Positions 25,002 through 33,976 of a stretch of DNA of 64,000 nt are shown here, piece by piece. The notes beneath the pieces were generated by a model that was given only the letters and a program-made list of their open reading frames with translations, made no database searches and was not told the origin of the DNA. The DNA is from Spinacia oleracea. Its lineage: Eukaryota; Streptophyta; Magnoliopsida; Caryophyllales; Amaranthaceae. The DNA is taken from positions 32,355,449-32,419,448 of the forward strand of contig NC_079491.1 of the NCBI RefSeq assembly GCF_020520425.1, given 5' to 3'. The translations under genes and the position numbers were made by a program. Each line of letters opens with the position of its first letter. Position 1 is the first letter of the stretch.

Positions 25002-25150
25002 GAGTTGTTTAGTTGTTTTGCTTTCTCCTTTGTGAAAGGGTCCAACCTAGTTGGTTCGTTTCCTTTGGAGTTAGCCTAGCTTGTAATCTGTTTTGGTGAT
25101 TAATATTATCCTTTCTTACTTAGCAAAAAAAAAAAAACCATCTTAAAAAT

Positions 25151-25709
25151 TAACTTTAAAATGTGAATATCAAAATTTCCTTTCTTAAGGTTTCATGTAA
25201 TTATGTGTAAATAAATTACGGAGTAATTTGTTAATTTTCCCTCAAACAAGTGTGACTACATGGTGATGATAAGTATCACTCTTTTATTTGCTTATTTTAT
25301 AATATAAAACAAGTATGAAATACACATAAATTAAGTGATATATACATTATTGTCATATTAGACTGACTTCATTTCATGGTAACAATGAGTTATTCATATA
25401 GAAAATTTCATGGTAAAAATGAGTTATTAATATGGAAAATTCCATTAATTACGCCAATGTTTTATAAAAGCAATCTCACGCCTAGTATCTTAATGATGCG
25501 GAATATTATCTAATCTTTTTTTTAAAGGACATGAGATAATTCTATCACAGTATATTTTATTTAAATAATAATATCATGGACATTTTATTACCGAATGAAA
25601 TTATGTGCAATATTTTTATACACAATAATATCATTAACAACATTAGGAGAGTTCCTATGTCAAAAAAAATAAAAAAAATAATAATAATTAAAAGACAACA
25701 TTACGAGTG
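25151..25709. other. Rest of the Helitron-like repeat and AT-rich flank
   Basis: To about 25330 this is the right half of the interrupted Helitron-like repeat. From there to the LTR element it is AT-rich with no recognised feature, apart from a direct repeat of TTTCATGGTAA-x-AATGAGTTATT at 25373-25440. Confidence 0.5.
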
Positions 25710-25714
25710 ATACA

Positions 25715-26178
25715 TGTTCCGGGTGTGGAATGAGAACAGCTGACTGTGGGATACTTGATTCCTGTTGAGAGTGCCGGTTGATATCTGCACAACAGAATGG
25801 ATTAACTAGCCTCGGGGGTGGTTCGAGGATCCCCCCTCCGATGCTTAAGTAAGATTACTGAGGGATTAAGAAGTGATTAAGAGCTAATCAGTGAGTAAGA
25901 AAGAAGTGTGTTTAAGTGTTTGTGTACCTCATAGCAATAAATGAGGTGCTCCTTATATAGACCAATCCAAAGGTACGATCAGGTGGGTCCCTTGTGGTTA
26001 GATAGCGACCTGTTGATAGTGATCCTTGGTTGGTTGTCCTCATGATAACGCCGGTAGGGGTCTTGCAAATATTGCCGGTAGGTGCTGTTTACCTAAGATG
26101 ACCAGATTACCTGCAGGTTAAGTTTACCTACGGGGAGTTCTGCCGGTACCAAGTGGTGCCGGTAGGACACCCCGTACA
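25715..26178 (-). repeat. 3' LTR of the Ty3 element (left end on +)
   Basis: 464 bp, starting TGTTCCGGGTGTGGAATGAG and ending CACCCCGTACA on +. It pairs with 35725-36188 at equal length. By eye the pair differs at seven sites, for example G/A after GTGCC and C/T in ATCTGC. Confidence 0.95.
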
Positions 26179-26197
26179 ACTAGCCCCCTCAGAGTAA
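26179..26197 (-). promoter_or_regulatory. Polypurine tract of the Ty3 element
   Basis: On the minus strand TACTCTGAGGGGGCTAGT lies directly before the 3' LTR. The purine run GAGGGGG sits at the usual PPT position, where plus-strand DNA synthesis is primed. The same core recurs at 26271-26290 and through the 28-bp array at 26411. Confidence 0.65.
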
Positions 26198-26410
26198 GCG
26201 CATATATGACAATTGCCGCGCTTGCTCTGAATAAATGGGAAAAAATAAGTACTATTTTGATACCTGGTGGTACAACTAGCCCCCTCAGAGTGAAGTGCGG
26301 GCGTTGACTGTGTTGCGAGTGTTTTTGAGGAAAGGCCGCGAACAGTTTGCCGACTGCCTTCGCTCTGAATGAAGAATTTGATTGCTAGGTCCTTTGGAAA
26401 AAAAAATTGG

Positions 26411-27061
26411 ACAACTAGCCCCCTTGATACAAAAATTTGGACGACTAGCCCCCTTGATACAAAAATTTGGACGACTAGCCCCCTTGAAAAATATTTGGAC
26501 GACTAGCCCCCTTGAAAAATATTTGGACGACTAGCCCCCTTGAAAAATATTTAGACAACTAGCCCCTTTGAAAAATATTTGGACGACTAGCCCCCTTGAA
26601 AAAGATTTGGACGACTAGCCCCCTTGAAAAATATTTAGACGACTAGCCCCTTTGAAAAAGATTTGGACGACTAGCCCCCTTGAGAAAGATTTTTGACGAC
26701 TAGTCCCCTTGAGAAATATTTGGACGACTAGTCCTTTTGAGAAATACCTGGTCGACTAGCCCCCTTGAAAAATATTTGGACGACTAGCCGCCTTGAAAAA
26801 TATTTGGACGGCTAGCCCCTTTGAAAAAGATTTGGACGACTAGCCCCCTTGAGAAATATTTTTGACGACTAGTCCCCTTGATAAATATTTGGACGACTAG
26901 TCCTTTTGAGAAATACCTGGTCGACTAGCCCCCTTGAAAAATATTTGGACGACTAGCCCCCTTGAAAAATATTTGGACGGCTAGCCCCCTTGAAAAAGAT
27001 TTTGACGACAAGCCACCTTGAGAATACTTCGGATGACTAGCCACTTTTTGAATTTTTACCC
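26411..27061 (-). repeat. 28-bp minisatellite of PPT-like units in the Ty3 3' region
   Basis: About 23 units of 28-30 bp have the consensus ACGACTAGCCCCCTTGAAAA + ATATTTGG on the + strand. On the element's own strand each carries AAGGGGGCTAGT, nearly the same as the polypurine tract GAGGGGGCTAGT beside the LTR. Within the array a block of about six units (from the variant with GAGAAAGATTTTTG near 26680 through the GGCTAGCCCC unit) recurs as a second block near 26840-27000, a higher-order duplication. Tandem repeats in the 3' untranslated region are known for Tat elements; the link to the PPT is my observation. Confidence 0.9.
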
Positions 27062-27217
27062 TACAAGTGGCGGGAGATTGCTAGCCACGTTCTTCCACGT
27101 GGCCTTCATCCTGTGTCTCATTTCTTGCGCTTATTTTGGGCCGTTGATTTCGATCGTAACTGTCTTTTCAACTGCTTGACTTAAGGGACATGACCTTTCG
27201 CATACGCCCCTTTGACC

Positions 27218-27223
27218 TATAAA
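27218..27223 (+). promoter_or_regulatory. TATA box for the antisense ORF
   Basis: TATAAA in the context GACCTATAAACCC lies on the + strand about 400 bp before the antisense ORF's ATG at 27621 and after the minisatellite. Its position suits an internal promoter that drives transcription against the element's main RNA. Confidence 0.5.
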
Positions 27224-27620
27224 CCCAAAACTTCTTCGAGAATTTGCCATTTCAACCATTTTTACTCCTCTTGAATTTTCGATTTCTCTCTCTTCCCTTG
27301 GGGTTTTGCGCTGAACTCCGCTGTTGTTTTACCAAGCCTTTGCTGTTGTGGTGGTTTGAATTTGCCAAGGTTACTAGCCTCCTTTCCTTTTGTTACTGAA
27401 TTTCGGGTTTTCCTTCCCCTCTTTTGTCTTTGTGGTTGATTTTTTCTTCGTTTCTGTGTTTTTTGCAGGTTTTTCCTGTATTTCTCTTTCACGTGCTTCA
27501 TTGTATTTCAAACTCCAGAAAACTCGTAGGTACCCCCCCTTCTTTTCTGCTCCTCTTTGTTTTCTTAGTTTTTTTTGCTTTTTTGCTGTGTTAAACTTTT
27601 TACTACCCGCCGCCTTCAAA

Positions 27621-30600
27621 ATGACCAAAACTTTGGGTGGGGACAATCCTTCTTCTCAACCTTCTGGGTTTTCTGGTTGGAGTGTTCCTTGAGAGAGTAA
27701 CTGTAGTTGGGCCCAGGAGAGGTCGTCCTCTCAATCTAATTTAAGACGGACTGCCATTCGTGAGATATATGACGAGGGTTTGAGTCAGGCTGAGAGAGAG
27801 CGTTGTTTTGCCCTACATCAACTGCGGGATCGAATGATAAGGGAAATGCGGTCTCATGAGCGCCCTATTCCGGCTACTGAGCCTGTTTTAGATGTTTCCC
27901 CTATTTCAGTGTGATATCACATTCGCTCTTATCGGGAATTTTTGGATTCCGCCGGTAGTGGCCACGGGCAGTATGGAACTAATACTGGCAACTTCGGTGT
28001 TTCTTTTGGTCAGGCTGATAGGATGGCACCGAAACAACCGGCTAGCACTAGCGGCCGCCGCCCTGGTAAAGAGCCTGTAACTGATGATGTTGATATGGCT
28101 ATTGGCGAATACTCTGATGGTGATTCCATTTTTGAGGATTCCGCCGGTAATGGTGTTGACGAACACAGGGGTGGTGGTGGTGATGAAACCGGCGTATCTG
28201 GTAAGGATGGTATGGAAGCCAGAGATAATGGTATTGGCTCAGATGATGATGATCCTGCCGACGTTATAGTGGCCGACGTTCTTGCGGATGAGGCTAAGGA
28301 GCAACCTTATTTTACCGACGACGCCACGGATGTTCACAGGAAAGAAGAGCTTCCTCCTTTAGACAGTCTTCCTCGTACGACCGAGATTTTGACGACATGG
28401 CGTGATTTGATTATCAAGAAAAATCATGTGGTTCATGGGGGGATTTTTCTTGGCTTACCGGCTGAATATAAATTGGTAGTGCCGCCTGAAGGTGCTACAA
28501 TTTTTGACTGTCCTCCCGGCCATATTGCTGTGTACGCGAAGCATTTTGATTTTGGGCTTCGCTTTCCTTTGCATCCTTTCGTTGAGAAGATATTTCGAGC
28601 CTGGAATGTCTGTTTGGCCCAAGTTACACCTACTACTATCAGAACCGTCATTTCTTTTGTCTGGCTGTGTCTGTTTAAGCAATGGCCGCTGACGTTGATT
28701 TATTCAAGCGGTTGTTGTGGTTAAAGAAGGACGGTGAGACAGGATGGATGTCGGCATATAGTGCAACAAAAAGGAAGACTGTGCATCCTCCTATGTCGAG
28801 CTGTAAAGACTGGCAGGATCGTTTTTACTTTGTTCAAGTTCCTGACGATTTTTCTCTTCAGCGGACCTTTACCAAACCTAGGACTCGAATGGAGCAGTAT
28901 AACCAGCGTGGTTTGGGCCGTCGGGAAAGAAAAGCATTTGATTATTTAGAGTGTGACATTCTTGATGTCGGCCTCAGCAAAAAGCAGGCTGTAAATAAAA
29001 ATTGGCTTCCTAACGCCTATTATATTTTGGGTAGCCAACCGTTGTCTGCTGTCGGCTTATGCAATACTCATTGTTTTGGTAAACACGCCATTAGTTGATT
29101 TGTCAGCTTTTATTATTATTTTGTTATATATTATTTATTTATTTTGCTTAGTTAGGTTTTTTGTTTTGTACAAGTGTCTTTCCGGTATTAATTGCTTTGT
29201 CGTCTTTTGCAGGTACGAAAACCTTGGATAGAGATATTCTTGGTTTTGACGAGAATTGGAGACCTGTGTGCACGCAGCCTCCTCCACCTAAAGCTAAATA
29301 CGACACGATATCAACGTATTCGACACGAGCTTCTTCCCGTCGCTCTACTACCACTGTTGCGAAGAATCGTGTGAGTGCCGCCTGCAAATCCAAATCTTCT
29401 TCTGTTGCTGTTTCTAAAGCTCCACCATCATCTACAATCCAATCCAATCCTACAGGCCGAGGTGGAAACCGCCGGAAAAGGTCGTCTCTTAATACCAGTC
29501 GGTCTAATCCGACTAAGAGGACAAAGGCCACTGGTGAGGATGATGTTCTTGCCTATCTTGAGACGAATGAGCCTGTCTTGGAATCTGCCGCCAAGAAAAC
29601 TGTTGATTCAACCATTCAGGTGCACCCGTCTCCTCAAGCTTCTCTTGAGATTTTGGACACCGAGGGTCCTGGCGGCGGTTTTGATGACAATTTGCACCGT
29701 CAAGCTACTTTTGCTGCTGTTACCGGTGGTAATTCTAGTATGCCTCCTGTTAGTCGCAACGAGAACAAATCTGGGGATTCTAGGCTGAATTACCACCTAC
29801 CTTTGCGTACCGGTGGTTGGATCGAGGATACTCCTTTCAAGATTCCGCCGCAAATGAAGTCATGGTTTGAGACTCCTGGCGGTGAACCTACCGATCAATT
29901 TTACCCCACTATTGACTTGCTGTGTGGGGAGTCGGTGGCCACCGACTCAGCTAAGGACGGTGGTGATTTAGGCTACCGTTCTTTTAAGGACTTGATAACG
30001 CCTGCTGACAGGCCACAAGGTCAGATTGATGCCCCTGCTGCTCAACACTTTAATGACCTCAACAAGGTATGTTATCTTGTTGTTGTTTTTTTGCAATATG
30101 TCCATTTGGTTGAGGGCCATTTTGAATCCCTTCCTTGTTTTATGTTCAGGCCGTTCAGTCCAGCATGGACTTGTACTATGTTTACCGTTGGAATCAGCTG
30201 CAGCTGACCCAGAACAACATTGATATGGCCGACTTAAGGAGGCGGGCTGAGGATGCGGAGTCTTCGTTGGAAGATAGCAAGAAGAAGTTGGATACTGTGA
30301 CTTCTGATTTGGAGGTGGCTAATAAACGGCTCAAGGATATTGAGCCTAGGCTGCAGTCTGAGACTGAGAGGGCAAACGGCTTGGATCAATAGTTGACGAA
30401 TGTTAATGAAGGCTTGCCAGGAGTGAAGAAATCTGCCGCCAAGAGGGTTGTTGACAAACTTCTTCAGTCTGACTGGTTTAATGACCTTCTGACTCTGCGC
30501 CATAACGGCGGTTGGTGTGCTGCGCATCGGGTCGTTTGCCATGTGAAGAAGCTGGATGAGGATGGGTGGCAAGAATTTGAGGATGGGTATGAGGAAAAAG

Positions 30601-30725
30601 AGCTGTACAAGGTTGCTACCGGCTTTGAGCCTCAGGAGCTACCCGAGGCGGTGATCTGTAATGCTAATCAGAGGACCCTGCCTCCTTTGCAGGTTCCAGA
30701 AGCAGCCTATTGGTCTGATGATGAG
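27621..30725 (+). pseudogene. Antisense ORF of the Ty3 element (PF04195-like), broken
   Basis: This gene lies antisense in the 3' part of the Ty3 element. From ATG 27621 the frame is open except for TGA codons at 27690 and 27912. It encodes an acidic N-terminal part, then a domain like the plant 'putative gypsy type transposon' family (HVVHGGIFLGLPAEYKLVVP ... GLRFPLHPFVEKI). A one-base loss near 28680 shifts the frame. Introns are predicted at 29079-29212 (G|GTAAAC ... TTGCAG) and 30067-30149 (AAG|GTATGT ... TTCAG); both keep phase. The third exon encodes a heptad-rich coiled coil (LRRRAEDAESSLEDSKKKLD), has TAG at 30390, and runs on in frame to about 30720, where it collides with the integrase remnant. 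Four lesions make it non-functional here. Comparable antisense ORFs occur in Grande-type elements; function unknown. Confidence 0.8.
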
Positions 30726-30734
30726 CAATTAAGA

Positions 30735-30940
30735 ACTTGCGCCCTCCGGCCGCCATTGGGAATGGTCCAACAATATCCATTCCCCATTGCGCGAATGGGA
30801 TTGGGTTCAGAATGGGCATCAAATCATTAGCTGGCAAGTTTATCACAGCTGAAAACTTTTGACATTTCTCGCACTTTTTTACATATGCTCGACAATCTTC
30901 TAACATTGTTGGCCAGTAATAGCCTTATCTTTGGCAGATG
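30735..30940 (-). pseudogene. Integrase remnant: zinc-binding domain and start of core
   Basis: After a frame change near 30935 the minus strand encodes YYWPTMLEDCRAYVKKCEKC (the C-x2-C half of the HHCC finger), then PFAQWGMDIVGPFPMAAGG, which holds the first Asp of the D,D-35-E core. Sequence then runs into the 3' end of the antisense ORF, so the rest of the core, including the second Asp and the Glu, is missing. The element therefore could not integrate with its own enzyme. Confidence 0.8.
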
Positions 30941-32440
30941 ATGGCAAGGGGTTTTCCACCGGCATGGTTCCCACATGTCCCTTCGTGCATTTCTTCGATC
31001 AGCCTTGCTGACTCGAATGCTGTCAGGCACCTTAAGAATGGCAGGCTAAATGACTTTTTGTACAACCGTCCCCACAGGATGATGTACCAAACCGCGTCCC
31101 TTTTTGTCTTTTTGGCTTCTGCCAAATCTGCTGGTAGGGCTCCAGTCTGTATGTATGTTTGGATATTATCGTACCATTCTGAAGTAATCGTGATGGCCAT
31201 GACCCGTAGTTCTTCCGACTCCGTACTTCGCTTATTCATGACTTCCATCATGACTGTTCTTTTCAAGTCGGCGATATTCGAACTTGCTAACTTTGATAGC
31301 GCATCTACCAGCGTATTTTCTGCTCGGGGTACCAGATTAATGCTGAATTTCTCTAGCTGAGCCGACACTGACCTCAACTTTTCCAGGTATTTTACCATTG
31401 AAGGTTCTTTGGCCTCGTACTCTCCGCTGAATTGACTTGCTACTAGCTGGGAGTCTGTTGTCAGTGTTACTCTTTTGGCATCTGCTGCGAGGCACATTTG
31501 GATGCCGGCGATTGCTGCCTCGTATTCTGCCTCATTATTTGACGCGTTGAACATAAACTTTATAGCACACTCAAAGATGTCTCCTCCTGGCGATTTCATG
31601 ATTATTCCGGCCCCACTGCCTGTCTGCGCAGCTGAACCATCCACTGACACCTCCCATACTTCAGCTTGTACTTCATCCTCTTGGTATGACGCTTCAACTA
31701 TGAAGTCCGCCAATGCCTGGGCTTTGATTGCAGTTCTTGGCCGGAATTCCAAGTCAAACTCGGACAACTCTATTGCCCACTTTAGCAGCCTGCCTGATGT
31801 ATCTAGCTTGCTAATGGCTTTTTCGAGAGGGTAGTTTGTCATCACTTCGATTGTATGCGCGTCAAAGTATGGTCTTAGCTTTCTAGCCGCGATAAGGACT
31901 GCATATGCCATTTTCTCCACCAACGTGTATCTTGTTTCTGGGCCGTTTAGCACATGGCTCACAAAATATACTGGTTGCTGCACTTTGTTTTCTGTTTCGG
32001 CTACCAGTATTGCTGCGACTGTTTTGGTGACGCCGATATGTACAACTGTAATTTTCCGCCCTCCTTTGCCCTTGCCATTGTTGGTAGGTTCTTCAGGTGA
32101 CTTTTTAGAGATTCAAAAGCCTCTTGCTCTGCCGACCCCCATTTGAATTTCTTGTTTTGCCTCAAGGTTGTGAAGAAGGGCATTTGCTTGTCTGCCGACT
32201 TGCTCACAAATCTGTTCAAGGCGGCCATTTTTCCTGTCAACCGCTGTATGTCTTTTACACTTTTGGGTTGCGGCAGACTGATGATTGCTTCTACTTTTTC
32301 AGGGTTAGCGTCTATGCCACGCTCGCTGACTAAGAACCCCAAGAATTTTCCTGGTCTTACTCCGAAGACGCATTTTTTCGGGTTTAATTTCATCATGTAC
32401 TTTCTCAAAGTCTCGAAAGTTTCTCGGAGATCGGTAATAT
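30925..32440 (-). pseudogene. RT C-terminus, Ty3 RNase H remnant and second RNase H
   Basis: Two frames cover this part of pol. At 32408-32001 are the RT thumb and connection: KLNPKKCVFGVRPGKFLGFL and GIDANPEKVEAI. A shift near 32035 leads to 31983-30925. That frame first has the Ty3-type RNase H remnant (QPVYFVSHVLNGPETRYTLV, AARKLRPYF), then a second, complete-looking RNase H (EVSVDGSAAQTGSGAGI, NNEAEYEAAIAG, TTDSQLVASQ, NTLVDALSKLA) that supplies the D-E-D-D residues. The second copy resembles the archaeal-type RNase H known in Tat elements. The frame ends with MHEGTCGNHAGG, the HH half of the integrase finger. Confidence 0.85.
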
Positions 32441-33976
32441 GATCCTCAGCTCCTCTTTCCGGCTTTTTACGATAGAGTCGTCTACATAGACCTCCACGTT
32501 TCTGCCTTTTTGGTCGGCAAACACCTTGTCGACCAGCCTTTGATACGTTGCCCCTGCATTTTTCAACCCGAATGGCATTGCCTTGTAACAGAAAACTCCT
32601 GCATCCGTGATAAAAGACGCCTTCTTCCTGTCTGATTTATGCAGGCTGACCTGGTGATATCCTGAGAAAGCATCTAGGAAACTGAGCATTGTGTGGCCGC
32701 TAGTAGAGTCTACCAGCCTATCAATCCTTGGTAGTGGGTAGAAATCTTTCGGACACGCTCTGTTAAGGTTGGTGAAATCTACACACATTCTCCATGACCC
32801 ACTCGGCTTTTTTACCATTACTACATTTGCCAACCATTCAGGGTAATCACATGGCTCAATGAAACCTGCCGCCAACAGTTTATCCACCTCTTCTTGTATT
32901 GCTGCCATTTTTTCCGTGGAGAAATTACGCTTTTTCTGCCGTACTGGCCTAACATTTCTGTCGGCGTTTAACCGGTGGACCATTATCTCTGGATCGATAC
33001 CAGGCATCTCATCCGTTGAGAATGCAAAGATGTCCGCGTGCTCTCTTAGCAAGCTTATGAGGTTGATCTTCATGTCACTCCCCATTTCTGTACCGATCAC
33101 GATCGTTCTTTCCATATTTCCAACCTCCAGCTCAATATTTTCTGTCAGACCATCTGGCATTGGTCTTGGTGCTGATACCGGTCTCTCATCAAAGTGTTCC
33201 ATGTCTAGGTCAGTTCGACCTCTTTTCGTGCCGTTCTTCTTTTTTGGCCTTTGTTCTTGCCTTGCCGGCTCAGTAGTCCAGTTTACTTCTTGCCTTGCCG
33301 GCTCAGTAGTCAAGTTCACTTTTGGGACCATTCTTCCCGGTGTTCTCAAAGCAGTCAAGTAACAGGATCTTGCCGCCAACTGACTTCCCCTTATCTTTGT
33401 CGGCCTTTCCAGGTTCGACATGTATATCATTGTCAAGTGATAGGTGGAGACTACCGCCTGCGCGTCATGTATGAATGGGCGACCGATGATCACATTGTAG
33501 GCCGCTGGTACTTTGATGATTAGGAAATCCACCATGAGATCTCGCATTTCAGATCCCTCTCCGATTTTCACCGGCAGCCGTATGCTACCCTCTGGGTACA
33601 CTGTAGATCCTGAGAAACCGATTACTGGGTAGTTCACCCTTTGAAGCTCGTCCTCTGGTATGTGCAATTGTTTGAAGGCTTCCCAGAAGATGATGTTTGC
33701 TGAGCTGCCGCCGTCTACCAGTACTCTGTTCATATCGGCATTTGCTATATCGATTGTGAGAACTAGCGGGTCATCATGCGGGAAAATGATGCCTTTGCAA
33801 TCCGATTCCGAGAACGTCATCACTGGTATGTTGGGTGGGTTCGGCCACACTCTTGTGTTATGATAGTTTACCATGTGCCTGTGTTCCTCCAAACTTCTGT
33901 TGGCGTCGCTTATCGTCCCTCCGTGGACTGGACCGCCAGAAATTACATACACGGGTGGTTTTTTCCCGCCATCCCT
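32405..33976 (-). pseudogene. Pol: protease and reverse transcriptase, frameshifted
   Basis: This frame follows gag directly in the same reading frame after one UAG. It encodes an aspartic protease with NRVLVDGGSSANII (D-G-G/S variant active site) and a reverse transcriptase with SGSWRMCVDFTNLNRACPKD, LSFLDAFSGYHQV, KAMPFGLKNAGATYQRLVDK and the catalytic EVYVDDSIVKS. A one-base indel near 32447, just after YVDD, ends the frame early; the downstream RT portion is in another frame (32408-32001). An ATG exists at 33952, but translation by read-through or shift from gag is more usual. Confidence 0.88.

Larger units (their letters stand above)
20265..25138 (+). mobile_element. L1-type LINE retrotransposon, full length but disabled
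   Basis: A 4.87-kb non-LTR element ends in an A run (25125-25137) and is flanked by a 12-bp target duplication, CATCTTAAAAAT, at 20253-20264 and 25139-25150. It carries ORF1 and ORF2 in the usual order, overlapping at ATGGATAG (21643-21650). The intact TSD and full 5' region show that this was a complete insertion. Frameshifts in both ORFs (see separate entries) make this copy unable to retrotranspose on its own. Confidence 0.93.
20026..25330 (+). mobile_element. Helitron-like repeat split by a LINE
   Basis: The segments 20026-20264 and 25139-25330 together match the repeat that starts at 47740. Shared landmarks are AATAAAAGAGAGG near the start, TGTTGACATTATAAA, GATTACGTTGATAATAACAT, and, after the LINE, GACTACATGGTGATGATAAG. 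The start directly follows the CTAGT of the Helitron-like end at 20022. The LINE interrupts it at CATCTTAAAAAT. No Rep/helicase coding was seen, so it is non-autonomous. Confidence 0.6.

Noticed and set aside
26411-27061. Regular ~28-bp repeats that could suggest a CRISPR array
   Set aside because: Units are contiguous without unique spacers, and the array lies in a plant retrotransposon.
27262-27692. Basic Lys-rich minus-strand ORFs
   Set aside because: Shadow of T-rich 5' leader sequence of the antisense gene.
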